64,000 nucleotides of DNA from Sporosarcina sp. FSL K6-3457 (GTDB lineage: Bacteria; Bacillota; Bacilli; Bacillales_A; Planococcaceae). Every line of letters begins with the position of its first letter. Position 1 is the first letter of the stretch. The position numbers and the translations under genes were made by a program. The notes under the pieces were generated by a model. It was not told the origin of the DNA, ran no database searches, and worked only from the letters and a program-made list of their open reading frames with translations. The stretch lies in NCBI RefSeq assembly GCF_038007285.1, contig NZ_JBBOWX010000001.1:2807501-2871500 (forward strand), in the 5' to 3' direction. This document shows positions 20,020 through 29,706 of the stretch, piece after piece.

Positions 20020-20300
20020 TGGCAACAAAAAAACTCCATTCGTCTTAAAGGACGAAGGAGCTGTTCGCGGTACCACCTTTATTCGTGCACAACAAAGAAC
20101 TTGTGCACCTCACACTTCGATAACGGCTTCAAACCGGTTTCTGCTACTGATTGTCGATTTTCTAACGAAAACGACTTGTTCCCAGAAACTGCTCACGGGT
20201 GACATTCGGTCAATTGATTACAGGGCCTCTCACCACCGGCACCCTCTCTGGAGCAATCAAATTCACTTACTATCCCATTCATCGCATCAATATATAGTTG
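20020..20300 (-). promoter_or_regulatory. T-box leader of valS
   Basis: The minus strand carries the T-box motif AAGGTGGTACCGCG at 20066-20079; its UGGU can pair with the ACCA end of tRNA-Val. A terminator follows (stem CTCCTTCGTC/GACGAATGGAG at 20034-20060 and a run of T). In Stem I the sequence CCGAATGTCACC places GUC, a valine codon, at 20201-20203 as the likely specifier. Uncharged tRNA-Val would stabilise the antiterminator. Confidence 0.92.
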
Positions 20301-20306
20301 CTTATT

Positions 20307-20336
20307 ATTGTAGCGGAATAGTAGGTCGCCCGTCAA
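20307..20336 (-). promoter_or_regulatory. valS sigma-A promoter
   Basis: TTGACG (20331-20336) and TACAAT (20307-20312) are 18 nt apart on the minus strand. Transcription would begin near 20300, just at the T-box start. Confidence 0.7.
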
Positions 20337-20343
20337 GTATATT

Positions 20344-20552
20344 ATCAATTACGCCTCGGCGTAATTGCGTCCAGATTTTGAATCGAGCTTGCTCGATTAA
20401 CTCCCTACAAAATCTGTGACATCCGCCGGAGGCTCATCAGGGAGGAATTGAACTACATTCCTCCTTGTTCAGCCGGCGTTTGAACGCCCCCTAAAACAGG
20501 ATATAAAACTACAGTCATTTCTCTCCTATAGAGGTGAGAGTCTTATGCTGAA
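20344..20552. repeat. Intergenic stem-loop element, copy A
   Basis: Begins with a 9-bp hairpin AATTACGCC/GGCGTAATT (20347-20366). It then has a hairpin GGAGGAAT/ATTCCTCC with loop TGAACTAC (20441-20464), the string CAGCCGGCGTTTGAAC and a last hairpin near CTCCTATAGAGGTGAGAG. Copies at 27046 and 28980 keep the loop but vary the stems with pairing preserved. Lies upstream of the valS promoter. Confidence 0.75.
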
Positions 20553-20573
20553 TAAAGATGAAAGGATTGTGTT

Positions 20574-20765
20574 ATGAGAAGAGGTTATAATCCCTATTTA
20601 CTGCCACCTTGGCTACGGAAGTGTCGTTTTTACTGCAAAGGAATCATTATCCCGATTTGCATTTTTCAACTGATTCGTCTGTTAATCGTTCCTACAACTG
20701 GCGATTTCCTGCTATTATGCTTGCTTTGCGGGTTAGCTTTCGTTTTTTACAAAAATATCATTTGA
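20574..20765 (+). CDS. Small membrane protein, hypothetical
   Basis: 63 residues from ATG 20574, with AAAGGA 7 nt upstream. N-terminus MRRGYNPYLLPPWLRKCRFY is basic and amphipathic, followed by two hydrophobic segments (GIIIPICIFQLIRLLIV and DFLLLCLLCGLAFVFY). The layout suggests a small inner-membrane protein conserved in spore formers, but I cannot name it. Its 3' end overlaps the convergent SpoVID-like gene by 33 bp. Confidence 0.6.
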   Translation: MRRGYNPYLLPPWLRKCRFYCKGIIIPICIFQLIRLLIVPTTGDFLLLCLLCGLAFVFYKNII

Positions 20766-21398
20766 ACGGAAAGTCGTTGTGGAAACTCCGTCTTCAAGCC
20801 CTGCAATGAATGCCAGCGCTTCGTCCATTTCGTTGAATGAAGTGCTGGCTTGCGTTGCAATCGGTGTAGCCATTGCAACAACAGCCTCCTCGCTTTCAAC
20901 TTCTTCTGCCATCGCCATCGTGAACGAGTCATCTGCTTCTACAAATTCTTCTGCTAACTCTTCAGCCAACACGATGTTTACCGGTTCTTCCACCTGGGCT
21001 ACCATCTCTTCGTACGAGCACTCGACATCCCAAACAACACTAAAAGAGCCTTGTCCGTCCGACTCAATGGATGTGCCCGTCGTGATAACCTGTAACGGAC
21101 TAACGACTTCTGACGGCAAATCAATATGAAGCGGCACCGCATATTCAAAATAGCCAGCCTCTCCTTGTAAATCAACATCATCAATCAGAATCGCCGAATC
21201 TAAAAATTCCTCAGCCCTCTCTCCCTCATCAAACACCACATTCGCCGCAATATGATAAACACCCGTCAACCGAACGGCATCCACCGTCCGCTCCTCCGTA
21301 TACATCGGCGTCACCTGCAACAACTCCGCCCCCGCCGGCACACCCGCATCCGCCGGGAAAATAAAATCCTCTTGCATCGTCCATTGCTTCTTCTCCAT
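20733..21398 (-). CDS. SpoVID-like spore coat protein lacking LysM
   Basis: 221 residues from ATG 21398 (GAGGAGGGAACGATA precedes). The N-terminal 125 or so residues (LTGVYHIAANVVFDE, YFEYAVPLHIDLPSEVV) resemble the beta-rich N-terminal domain of SpoVID, a coat morphogenetic protein. The position between hemL and valS is exactly the spoVID slot of Bacillus. The rest is acidic and ends in FIAGLEDGVSTTTFRSNDIFVKNES; no LysM domain is present, and ysxE is also missing from the interval. The assignment rests on synteny plus weak sequence likeness. Confidence 0.6.
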   Translation of the reverse strand: MEKKQWTMQEDFIFPADAGVPAGAELLQVTPMYTEERTVDAVRLTGVYHIAANVVFDEGERAEEFLDSAILIDDVDLQGEAGYFEYAVPLHIDLPSEVVSPLQVITTGTSIESDGQGSFSVVWDVECSYEEMVAQVEEPVNIVLAEELAEEFVEADDSFTMAMAEEVESEEAVVAMATPIATQASTSFNEMDEALAFIAGLEDGVSTTTFRSNDIFVKNES

Positions 21399-21474
21399 TA
21401 TCGTTCCCTCCTCTATTCCTACACAAACAATTGTATGCACGGATTGGGTTTGATAGAAGGGCAGCGAGTGGAAT

Positions 21475-22127
21475 TTGGAAACTGGGCTACACCTCGGCGG
21501 AATTGGAACACCTAGTTCGATAACTGGGCTACCAATTCAGGACACTCGAACACCTCGATTAAACCGGAACACCCACGGACCAAACCGGGACACGAAATCC
21601 GGAAACTAGGACACCAATTCGGAAAACTCGACTACCCCGACGATACTGGAACACCCACGGACTAAACTCGAACACGAAATCCGGAAACTAAGACACCGAT
21701 TCGGAAAACTCGAACACCCCGACGAAACTGGAACACCTCCGGACCAAACTGGGACACGAAATCCGGAAACTACGACACCAATTCGGCAAACTCGAACACC
21801 CAGACGAAACTGGCACACCCACGGACCAAACTCGAACACGGAATCTAGAAACTAGGACACCAATTCGGAAAACTCGACTACCCCGACGATACTGGAACAC
21901 CCACGGACTAAACTCGAACACGAAATCCGGAAACTAAGACACCGATTCGGAAAACTCGAACACCCCGACGAAACTGGAACACCTCCGGACCAAACTGGGA
22001 CACGAAATCCGGAAACTACGACACCAATTCGGCAAACTCGAACACCCAGACGAAACTGGCACACCCACGGACCAAACTCGAACACGGAATCTAGAAACTA
22101 GGACACCAATTTGATCAACTCGACTAC
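21475..22127. repeat. Nested tandem repeat (about 20 / 82 / 246 bp)
   Basis: The basic unit is 19-21 bp with the pattern GAACAC-(5-6 nt)-CGGA-(2 nt)-AAACT. Four units make an 82-bp unit (21+21+21+19), and three diverged 82-bp units make a 246-bp block present twice in virtually identical form (about 21594-21839 and 21840-22085), followed by a partial copy. All minus-strand frames happen to be open because 246 is divisible by three; no ribosome site supports translation. Confidence 0.9.
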
Positions 22128-22146
22128 CGTGGAGTAAATCCATCAC

Positions 22147-22182
22147 AAAAAATATCCCCCGACCAATAATAATCGAGGGATA
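22147..22182 (-). terminator. Terminator of the haem operon
   Basis: Stem TATCCCTCG/CGGGGGATA (one G-U) with a 12-nt loop and six T after it on the minus strand, directly past the hemL stop. Confidence 0.8.
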
Positions 22183-22187
22183 GTGAT

Positions 22188-23480
22188 TCAACTATTCAAT
22201 TTAGCAAACACTGTATGGAACGCTTCAACCGTTTTAGCAATATGCTCCTCTGTATGAGCAGTCGATAAGAACATCCCCTCAAACTGAGAAGGTGGTAAGA
22301 AAATACCCTCTTCAGCCATCAGACGATAATACTCTGCGAACATGCCCAAATCAGACGTTTTCGCTTTATCATAATCCGTGACTTTATCATTCGTGAAGAA
22401 GAAGCCAATCATCGAGCCCGCACGGTTCACCGTATGCGGAATATTGTACTTCTCCGCTGCTGCACGGAAACCTGCCTCAAGCTGATCGCCCAATTTCATG
22501 AAATAATCGTACGATGCAGGCGTCAACTTTTTCAATGTTTCAATACCCGCCGTCATCGCCAGTGGATTACCTGACAATGTCCCTGCCTGATAAACCGTTC
22601 CCGCAGGCGCGATGTTTTCCATTATTTCACACTTACCGCCGTATGCACCAACAGGAAGTCCACCGCCAATCACTTTACCAAGGCATGTCAAATCAGGTGT
22701 TACACCGAAATGACCTTGTGCACAGTTATAACCTACACGGAAGCCTGTCATCACTTCATCAAAAATCAAAAGTGTGCCATTGTTTTCTGTTAGCTCACGC
22801 AGACCTTCTAGGAAACCAGGTTCAGGTGGTACAACCCCCATATTACCTGCCACTGGCTCGACAATAATAGCCGCCAAGTCATCACCGAATTCATTGAAAA
22901 CAGCTTTTACGCTCTCCAAGTCATTATAGGCAACTGTAATGGTATTTTTTGCAACCGATTCTGGTACACCTGGGCTATCCGGTAAACCGAGCGTTGCAAC
23001 GCCAGAACCCGCTTTAATGAGCAATGAGTCACCATGTCCATGGTAACAGCCTTCGAATTTCAAAATTTTATCGCGACCTGTAAAACCACGCGCTAAACGC
23101 AATGCACTCATCGTTGCTTCCGTTCCAGATGACACCATACGAACCATTTCAATCGATGGTACACGGTCGATAACGAGTTTCGCTAATTCATTCTCCACTA
23201 CTGTTGGTGCACCAAAGCTAGTGCCCGTTTCTGCGACACGCTGGATACCCGCAACAACGTCTGGATCTGTATGACCTAGAATTAGCGGTCCCCAAGATAG
23301 CACGTAGTCAATGTAGTCATTGCCATCAATATCTGTAATGATTGCGCCTTTTCCGCTTGCCATGAAGATCGGGTCCATATTGACCGATTTAAACGCACGA
23401 ACCGGCGAGTTCACGCCGCCTGGTAATAAATCTACCGCCTCTGTAAATGCTTGTTTCGACAACTCATAATTTCTTCCCAC
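22188..23480 (-). CDS. hemL: Glutamate-1-semialdehyde 2,1-aminomutase
   Basis: 430 residues, class III aminotransferase fold. PLP lysine in [17 protein letters not shown] (about 265), the [13 protein letters not shown] motif before it and [13 protein letters not shown] near the N-terminus. Converts glutamate semialdehyde to 5-aminolevulinate, the second step of the C5 pathway. Starts right after the hemB stop and is the last gene of hemA-X-C-D-B-L. Confidence 0.97.
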   Translation of the reverse strand: MGRNYELSKQAFTEAVDLLPGGVNSPVRAFKSVNMDPIFMASGKGAIITDIDGNDYIDYVLSWGPLILGHTDPDVVAGIQRVAETGTSFGAPTVVENELAKLVIDRVPSIEMVRMVSSGTEATMSALRLARGFTGRDKILKFEGCYHGHGDSLLIKAGSGVATLGLPDSPGVPESVAKNTITVAYNDLESVKAVFNEFGDDLAAIIVEPVAGNMGVVPPEPGFLEGLRELTENNGTLLIFDEVMTGFRVGYNCAQGHFGVTPDLTCLGKVIGGGLPVGAYGGKCEIMENIAPAGTVYQAGTLSGNPLAMTAGIETLKKLTPASYDYFMKLGDQLEAGFRAAAEKYNIPHTVNRAGSMIGFFFTNDKVTDYDKAKTSDLGMFAEYYRLMAEEGIFLPPSQFEGMFLSTAHTEEHIAKTVEAFHTVFAKLNS

Positions 23481-24461
23481 TTAGTTCTCCTCCAGCCAGC
23501 GCGCCGCATCTTTGGCATGGTACGTCATAATGAGATCCGCACCCGCACGCTTCATACTTGTCAACGTTTCAAGAACGACCTTCTTTTCGTCAATCCAATC
23601 ATTTTGAGCAGCGGCTTTAACCATCGCATATTCGCCGCTGACATTATAAGCTACAATTGGCAAGACAAAATTATTTTTCACATCACGAATGATATCCAAA
23701 TACGACAGTGCCGGTTTGACGATTAAGAAATCCGCCCCTTCCGCCACATCTGATTCTGCTTCGCGCATCGCTTCTAGACGGTTGGCCGGGTCCATTTGGT
23801 ACGTTTTACGATCGCCAAACTGCGGTGCAGAACCCGCTGCTTCACGGAACGGACCGTAATAAGCCGAAGCGTATTTCACAGCGTAAGACATAATCGGAAT
23901 ATCTAAAAATCCTGCTGCATCCAACGCTTGACGAATTGCGACGACAAAGCCATCCATCATATTGGACGGTGCAATAATATCAGCACCCGCTTGCGCCTGA
24001 CTAACAGCCGTCCTTGCCAATAAATCCAGTGAAGGGTCATTCAATATCTTGTCACCCTCGATCACGCCACAATGTCCGTGATCGGTATACTCACAAAGAC
24101 AAGTATCCGCTATGACAATCAGCTCAGGATGACGTTCTTTGACAAAACGAGTCGCCTGTTGGACAATACCGTGGTCATGATAAGCACCTGTGCCTGTCGC
24201 ATCCTTGTCGACTGGAACGCCAAACAAAATAACCGCTGGAATCCCAAGTGCAACGACCTCATCAATTTCAATCGCCAATTGATCCAACGAAAATTGAAAC
24301 ACACCTGGCATTGAAGATACTGGATTTTTTTTATTTTCCCCTTCCACAACAAATAGCGGATAGATGAAATCTTCCTTCTGCAACACTGTTTCCCTCACCA
24401 TTGCACGTAATGTAGCTGAATTGCGTAAACGTCTGTTACGTCTAAATTGTAAGTTTTCCAA
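23481..24461 (-). CDS. hemB: Porphobilinogen synthase
   Basis: About 326 residues. Zinc-type cysteines in [39 protein letters not shown], and Schiff-base lysine in [12 protein letters not shown]. Joins two 5-aminolevulinates to porphobilinogen. A TTG at 24459-24461 is the preferred start because GGAAGGAAGGG ends 6 nt upstream and the product then matches the family N-terminus ([13 protein letters not shown]); an in-frame ATG at 24479 has no good site. The TTG start is 2 bp from the hemD stop. Confidence 0.95.
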   Translation of the reverse strand: MENLQFRRNRRLRNSATLRAMVRETVLQKEDFIYPLFVVEGENKKNPVSSMPGVFQFSLDQLAIEIDEVVALGIPAVILFGVPVDKDATGTGAYHDHGIVQQATRFVKERHPELIVIADTCLCEYTDHGHCGVIEGDKILNDPSLDLLARTAVSQAQAGADIIAPSNMMDGFVVAIRQALDAAGFLDIPIMSYAVKYASAYYGPFREAAGSAPQFGDRKTYQMDPANRLEAMREAESDVAEGADFLIVKPALSYLDIIRDVKNNFVLPIVAYNVSGEYAMVKAAAQNDWIDEKKVVLETLTSMKRAGADLIMTYHAKDAARWLEEN

Positions 24462-24463
24462 AG

Positions 24464-25222
24464 TTACCCTTCCTTCCATCTCGCCAATTCCTCGACGAGA
24501 TCCATTAATGTATATGTATCTGGCTTCACATGAACAGGAGCGCCGACTTCAAAAAGTGCTTTTTCCGTTACATGACCAATGGCCGCAATCGTATAACCAT
24601 CCCAGCCTACTTGCGGAGCCACCTCCTCGGCAAATACGCTCACCGCCGAAGGACTTGCGAATAAGACACTGAGTTGCTTTTTTTGTTGCAATAAATCAAC
24701 AAGAGAGCCGATTGAATCACTCGCTCTTTCCGTTGCATAAACCGTCCATTCATCCACATCAAAAGGCAATTCTTCTGTAATCGTGACACCTGCAATGGAG
24801 CCACGCAGAAATAATACACGACGAATCGCCATTTCAGTCGGCTTAAATTCCTTAACGAAGACATCTGCGCTAAACACCGTTGGGATAAACTCGACGGTGA
24901 AACCTAGCTTTTCAAGCGCCTCCGCTGTTCGAGTGCCGACCGCTGCAATTTTTGCTGGAATGGATGCTGCCGAAAAATTATGGCGTACTAACTTCGCTCC
25001 AAATGCAGCCACTGCACTTTGACTCGTGAAAATAAGCCAATCATATGTTGGACAAGCGTTCAAACGAAGCTCATCCGTCGGTTTCTGTAGCTCAGCAACC
25101 CGAATCAGTGGCAAGGAAACCGGCATACCTCCGTACTGCTTGACCCGTTCAAAGACATCTTGTGATTTCGGTGTCCCCGTAAAAATGACCGTTTCCCCAA
25201 GCAATGGTTGACCGTTACGCAT
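24464..25222 (-). CDS. hemD: Uroporphyrinogen-III synthase
   Basis: 252 residues, low-conservation two-lobed HemD family: [18 protein letters not shown] near the N-terminus, [31 protein letters not shown], and [12 protein letters not shown] with [12 protein letters not shown] in the second lobe. Cyclises hydroxymethylbilane to uroporphyrinogen III. Overlaps hemC by 8 bp. Confidence 0.93.
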   Translation of the reverse strand: MRNGQPLLGETVIFTGTPKSQDVFERVKQYGGMPVSLPLIRVAELQKPTDELRLNACPTYDWLIFTSQSAVAAFGAKLVRHNFSAASIPAKIAAVGTRTAEALEKLGFTVEFIPTVFSADVFVKEFKPTEMAIRRVLFLRGSIAGVTITEELPFDVDEWTVYATERASDSIGSLVDLLQQKKQLSVLFASPSAVSVFAEEVAPQVGWDGYTIAAIGHVTEKALFEVGAPVHVKPDTYTLMDLVEELARWKEG

Positions 25223-26144
25223 CCATTTCCGCCTTCACTTTCTCAATCACTTCAGAGGCTCCTTGCGCCCGCAATATTTTAGCTACTTCCTTGCCTGCTT
25301 CAATAGGATCAGCACCTACGAAAGACTGCTTAAAAATTTGCGTTGCATCAGGAGAAGCAATGTAGCCTGTCAATTCAAGATTTATACCGTCATATTCCGC
25401 AAAGCCTGCAATCGGCACTTGACAAGAACCGTCCATTTCAGACAAGAATGTACGCTCCGCTTCAACTTCTTTCCATGTTTTAGCATCAGAAATTTTCGCC
25501 AACTCCGCAAGTAATTCTGCATCATCTGCACGACATTCAATGGCTAACGCCCCTTGACCAACTGCTGGAATGCAATCTTCCACAGACATCAATTCCGTTG
25601 CCACATCTTCGCTCCAACCTAGTCGTTTCATACCCGCAGCCGCCAGGAGAATTGCATCATATTCACCATCATGTAGTTTCTGCAAACGAGTATCAATATT
25701 ACCGCGAATCCATTTAATTTCTAGATCCGGACGCAACAGCAACAACTGAGAACTCCGGCGTAAACTCGACGTACCCACAACAGCCCCTACAGGTAAATCC
25801 ATAAACTTCACATGACCGTTTGAAATGAAAGCGTCACGTGCATCTTCACGTGGCGGAATACAGCCAATGACAAGCCCTTCAGGAAGGACTGCTGGCATAT
25901 CCTTCATACTATGGACAGCAAAATCGATTTCTTTATTATAAAGAGCTTGCTCAATCTCTTTGACAAAAAGCCCTTTACCGCCTACTTTCGACAGCATAAC
26001 ATCGAGAATTTGGTCACCTTTTGTGACAATTTCCTTCACTTCAAATTCAAACGGCACACCCGCAGCCTTCATTTGATCAATAAACCAGTTCGTTTGCGTT
26101 AGTGCTAGCTTACTTCTTCTTGAACCTACAATGATTTTTCTCAT
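25215..26144 (-). CDS. hemC: Porphobilinogen deaminase
   Basis: 309 residues. [12 protein letters not shown] at the N-terminus, [42 protein letters not shown], and the cysteine that carries the dipyrromethane cofactor in [11 protein letters not shown] (about residue 241). Polymerises four porphobilinogens. Follows hemX after 50 bp. Confidence 0.97.
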   Translation of the reverse strand: MRKIIVGSRRSKLALTQTNWFIDQMKAAGVPFEFEVKEIVTKGDQILDVMLSKVGGKGLFVKEIEQALYNKEIDFAVHSMKDMPAVLPEGLVIGCIPPREDARDAFISNGHVKFMDLPVGAVVGTSSLRRSSQLLLLRPDLEIKWIRGNIDTRLQKLHDGEYDAILLAAAGMKRLGWSEDVATELMSVEDCIPAVGQGALAIECRADDAELLAELAKISDAKTWKEVEAERTFLSEMDGSCQVPIAGFAEYDGINLELTGYIASPDATQIFKQSFVGADPIEAGKEVAKILRAQGASEVIEKVKAEMDA

Positions 26145-26194
26145 ATAATTCTAATCCAACCTTTCATACTGACAACACTTCAGTAGCTTTTTTA

Positions 26195-27025
26195 TTAGAT
26201 CCAAAAATGAAACGCAGATAATTTGCTTGCCAGGAAAAAATTAATAATAACAAAAAGAAACGCGAAAATATTTGCCCATGCAAAATCGTTTCCTGTCAGC
26301 TTACCACTCCGTCGCATAAATAATACAAATCCGTAAACCCCAAGAAGAATAAATGAGCCCACAATTTTCATATCAAAAAATGACCACTCATCTAACGCTA
26401 CTTGTGCCCATTGCATGCCCAAAATAAGGCTCACGAGCAATAACGGAATGCCTGTGTAAATAGATGCTTTCATGCCAGTTGTCGTCTGATGAAGTGAAGG
26501 CAATCTACCAAATTGCTTAGTCCACTTCTTTTTCTTCAGAATCTTATAGACGAGAAGATACAAAACCGCAAAGACAAAAGACATCGCAAATGCGGTATAA
26601 GATAAAATAGCAAATGTAATATGGATAAATAACAGCTCCGAAACGAGGGTATCCCCTATTGGAGATTGGGCGATTTGCATGGGTGCAAACGTATGAATCG
26701 TCATAAAACAAAAACCGATAACATTTAAGAAAAAGACCACATGATCTATTTTGTAAAACAAATGCAAAATAATCGACAGTGTAATGAGCAACCACGCATA
26801 AAAATAAATCCCCTCAAAGAGGGAAAGAATCGGAAATCGCTTAGCTTCAACCATAAATGATATGAGAAACAGTGTTTGCAGAACGTAAACAACAGACAAA
26901 ATCCAAAATGCACTTCGATGTGCAATCGTATTTTTATTCAAATAATCTATAAAATAAAAGACGAGGCTTACAGCGTATAAAACGACCATTACTTCATGCA
27001 GCCTCGCCATCGTCATATCAGCCAT
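26195..27025 (-). CDS. hemX: HemX-type membrane protein
   Basis: 276 residues with about eight membrane helices and the cytochrome c assembly (CcsA/HemX) signature region. In Bacillus HemX lowers the amount of HemA protein. The usual tight hemA-hemX junction is here opened to about 250 bp by an intergenic stem-loop element. Confidence 0.9.
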   Translation of the reverse strand: MADMTMARLHEVMVVLYAVSLVFYFIDYLNKNTIAHRSAFWILSVVYVLQTLFLISFMVEAKRFPILSLFEGIYFYAWLLITLSIILHLFYKIDHVVFFLNVIGFCFMTIHTFAPMQIAQSPIGDTLVSELLFIHITFAILSYTAFAMSFVFAVLYLLVYKILKKKKWTKQFGRLPSLHQTTTGMKASIYTGIPLLLVSLILGMQWAQVALDEWSFFDMKIVGSFILLGVYGFVLFMRRSGKLTGNDFAWANIFAFLFVIINFFLASKLSAFHFWI

Positions 27026-27045
27026 GATGCCTTCTCTGCCTTTCT

Positions 27046-27205
27046 AAATCAATCACGCCTCGGTGTGATTGCGTCGGGAGGCTTTATCGGGGAGGAATTG
27101 AACTGCATTCCTCCTTGTTCAGCAGGAGTTTGAACACCCACTGAACAGTAAATAACATCGCATTCATCTCGCCACCTGTGGAGCTGGGAGTTTTCTGCTG
27201 ATTTC
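27046..27205. repeat. Intergenic stem-loop element, copy B
   Basis: Same order of hairpins as the copy at 20344. The first is AATCACGCC/GGTGTGATT (27051-27070), the second GGAGGAAT/ATTCCTCC with loop TGAACTGC (27091-27114), then TTGTTCAGCAGGAGTTTGAAC and CTCGCCACCTGTGGAGCTGGGAG. The T-A pair of copy A hairpin 1 is a C-G pair here. Lies between hemA and hemX, inside the haem operon transcript. Confidence 0.75.
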
Positions 27206-27275
27206 AGATAAAAAGAGAGTATTTTCAACACCTATTATACTGCTATAGATGCGAAATACTCCCTCAGGCCAGCCC

Positions 27276-28640
27276 TTAAAATTGTACGTCTAATTGTGCT
27301 GTCGCAGTTCTTTGAGCTTTACTTGCCAACCGTTCTTTCGCCTGTTTGACAAGTAGTTCTTTCTCTTTGACAACCTCTTCATCAATCCCGAAAATTTGCT
27401 GGAATAGCTCTAGTTTTTCAGTCGCTTTTTTATCCATCACTAATTCTTTTGCCTGCAATATCGGGTCTTTCAATAATTGATTGACAATCGATTTTGTATG
27501 CTTACTCAATAATTTCTTTTCACGCTCTGTCAGATTCGGCATTTTATTTTCAATGCTGGACATCGTTTCCGATTGAATACGATGGGCTTTTTGACGAAGT
27601 GCTGAAATAACGGGAACAACGCCAAGTGTCGCTACCCATTCGTTAAATTGGACAATCTCCTGTTCAATCATCAGACCGATTTCTTCAGCGGCATGCTTTC
27701 TTTCCGCAAGGTTTGCTTCAACAATGCCTTGCAAATCATCGATATCGTAAAGGAATACATTTGGTAAATCACCGATACGCGGATCTAAATCACGCGGCAC
27801 TGCAATGTCTACCATGAAGATTGGTTTGCCTTTACGTAACCGCTCTGCAAACTGCATCAGCTCATAATCGATGACGAAGCCAGTCGCACCTGTTGAGCTA
27901 ATAAGGACATCAGCTTCCAAAAGTGCACACTGCAATTCTTTCATCGATTTAGCTTCGCCTCCGAATTTCTCTGCAAGCTCTTCTGCTTTCGACAACGTAC
28001 GGTTAATGACCGTTACTTTCCCAACACCACTACCGTGCAAGTTCTTCACAGCTAACTCGCCCATTTTTCCTGCACCCAGAATAGCAATATGCTTATCATC
28101 CAATGAACCAAATATTTTTTTACCAAGTTCTACAGCAGCATACGACACAGATACCGCATTTTCACCAATTGCCGTTTCCGTATGCGCTTTTTTCGCAAAG
28201 GTAACTGCCTGTTTAAAGAGCTCATTGAAAACAGTCCCTGTCGTCCCGATTTTTTGGCCCTCCAGGAAACTGCCGCGCACTTGACCGAGTATTTGTGTTT
28301 CCCCAAGCACCATGGAATCAATACCTGCCGACACACGTAGCAGATGCTCAATCGCCCCATCATTTTCTTGGATAATTAAATGCGATGAAAAAGACTCCAA
28401 TGGTAAATCAAACCATTCAGCCAGAAAGTTTTTCACATAATAACGTCCCGTATGCAATTGATCGACAACTGCGTAAATTTCAGTCCGGTTACATGTCGAA
28501 ATAACAATATTTTCTAATATGCTTTTTTGCTGTTGCAATGTTTGCATCGCTTGCGGCAGTTCAGCTTCAACAAAAGATAATTTCTCCCGTATTTCAACGG
28601 GTGCCGTCCGGTGATTAACACCAACTACGATTGTATACAC
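27276..28640 (-). CDS. hemA: Glutamyl-tRNA reductase
   Basis: 454 residues. [14 protein letters not shown], catalytic Cys in [13 protein letters not shown] (about 50), [16 protein letters not shown] fold with [15 protein letters not shown] and [16 protein letters not shown], and a C-terminal dimerisation helix. Reduces glutamyl-tRNA to glutamate semialdehyde, the committed step of haem synthesis. First gene of the operon; a PerR-type box lies about 115 nt upstream. Confidence 0.97.
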   Translation of the reverse strand: MYTIVVGVNHRTAPVEIREKLSFVEAELPQAMQTLQQQKSILENIVISTCNRTEIYAVVDQLHTGRYYVKNFLAEWFDLPLESFSSHLIIQENDGAIEHLLRVSAGIDSMVLGETQILGQVRGSFLEGQKIGTTGTVFNELFKQAVTFAKKAHTETAIGENAVSVSYAAVELGKKIFGSLDDKHIAILGAGKMGELAVKNLHGSGVGKVTVINRTLSKAEELAEKFGGEAKSMKELQCALLEADVLISSTGATGFVIDYELMQFAERLRKGKPIFMVDIAVPRDLDPRIGDLPNVFLYDIDDLQGIVEANLAERKHAAEEIGLMIEQEIVQFNEWVATLGVVPVISALRQKAHRIQSETMSSIENKMPNLTEREKKLLSKHTKSIVNQLLKDPILQAKELVMDKKATEKLELFQQIFGIDEEVVKEKELLVKQAKERLASKAQRTATAQLDVQF

Positions 28641-28753
28641 CAGGTGCCCACACCTTTCACGTTCTATTCATGGTTATATTATATCATACGACAAATATTT
28701 CTCATTAATCATTTGTGAACAACATATGACTATGAAGAGTTCGAATAGATTAT

Positions 28754-28768
28754 TTATAATGATTCTAA
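28754..28768. promoter_or_regulatory. PerR/Fur-type box upstream of hemA
   Basis: TTATAATGATTCTAA matches the known Bacillus PerR box TTATAATNATTATAA at all but one position. It also overlaps the left arm of a perfect 13-bp inverted repeat (28762-28774 / 28785-28797, ATTCTAATCTAAT). In B. subtilis the hemA operon is PerR-repressed. No convincing -35/-10 pair could be fixed around it. Confidence 0.6.
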
Positions 28769-28910
28769 TCTAATCATAGTAGTTATTAGATTAGAATGCA
28801 AAATATCTGCACACAGCAACTAGATTACGCAATCTTCAAGCGAGTTAACAATATAATCAGCTAACTAAACAACGTTCACATCAAACTCAACAACAATCAT
28901 GCACACTAAA

Positions 28911-28946
28911 AAATCCGGTAGCAGATGAATCATCTTCTACCGGATT
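28911..28946 (-). terminator. Terminator after ysxC
   Basis: Stem AAATCCGGTAG-(A/C)-AGATG paired with CATCTTCTACCGGATTT (one mismatch) and TTTTTT on the minus strand. Ends the lonA-ysxC transcript, after the repeat element at 28980. Confidence 0.75.
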
Positions 28947-28979
28947 TCCTTATACATGTCTAGACTCCGGGCGCCAGCC

Positions 28980-29110
28980 GCTCGAGTCGCTTGGACCTAC
29001 ATGATGTAGGTCATGCAGTGGAGAGGGATTGAACTGCATCCCTCTTTGTTGCCACAGGGCGTGGCGAACTTAGTCAGCCGGCGTTCGCTTGTCGCGTCTA
29101 TCAAGCGCCC
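28980..29110. repeat. Intergenic stem-loop element, copy C (diverged)
   Basis: Keeps the central hairpin with loop TGAACTGC but with a changed stem, AGAGGGAT/ATCCCTCT (29022-29045), so base changes are compensated. The first hairpin is replaced by another perfect one (GACCTACAT-G-ATGTAGGTC, 28994-29012). CAGCCGGCGTT recurs downstream. It lies in the 3' region of ysxC, before the terminator. Confidence 0.6.
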
Positions 29111-29124
29111 TGCACTTTTCTTTA

Positions 29125-29706
29125 TTACATTCTACTTTCAATTTCCCGCCAAGCTTCTTCCATCCCAATCCCTTTTTCAGATGAAAACATAATAAGCGAA
29201 TCAAAGCTTCTCATCTGAAGTGTTTCTCGTACAATTTTCAGGTGCTTATCCCATTTCCCTTTTGGAATCTTGTCAGCTTTTGTCGCAACAACAATCGCAG
29301 GGATATTATAATTCACCAAAAAGTCGTACATCAAACAATCATCCTTAGTCGGCGGATGACGTAAATCTACAATTTGAATGACAGCTCGTAAATGCTCGCG
29401 TTCCACCATATATTGCTGGATGAATTTCCCCCATGTTTCACGGGATGACTTTGATACTTTCGCATAGCCATATCCCGGGACATCGACGAAAAATAGTTGC
29501 TCTTCGATTTTATAAAAATTCAGCGTTTGTGTCTTCCCAGGCTTTGAAGATGTACGGGCAAGACTTTTTCTGCCAATCATCTTATTGATAAATGACGACT
29601 TTCCGACATTTGACCGGCCCGCAAGTGCAAACTCCGGATATCCTTCGGACGGATATTGCTCTGGTCTCACGGCACTCATAATCATTTCAACGTTATGGAC
29701 TTTCAT
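29125..29706 (-). CDS. ysxC: Ribosome-biogenesis GTPase YsxC (EngB)
   Basis: 193 residues. G1 [11 protein letters not shown]2 region [13 protein letters not shown]3 DVPGYG, G4 ATKADK, G5 FSSEKG. Essential GTPase for assembly of the 50S subunit. Overlaps lonA by 4 bp, as in other Bacillales. Confidence 0.96.
   Translation of the reverse strand: MKVHNVEMIMSAVRPEQYPSEGYPEFALAGRSNVGKSSFINKMIGRKSLARTSSKPGKTQTLNFYKIEEQLFFVDVPGYGYAKVSKSSRETWGKFIQQYMVEREHLRAVIQIVDLRHPPTKDDCLMYDFLVNYNIPAIVVATKADKIPKGKWDKHLKIVRETLQMRSFDSLIMFSSEKGIGMEEAWREIESRM

Noticed and set aside
21606-22191. Four 77-85 codon minus-strand frames with CSSFPN-like repeats
   Set aside because: They are translations of the tandem DNA repeat; no ribosome site, and the 82-bp unit is not divisible by three.
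27049-27231. 60-codon minus-strand frame between hemX and hemA
   Set aside because: Falls inside the intergenic stem-loop repeat; not kept in the other copies.
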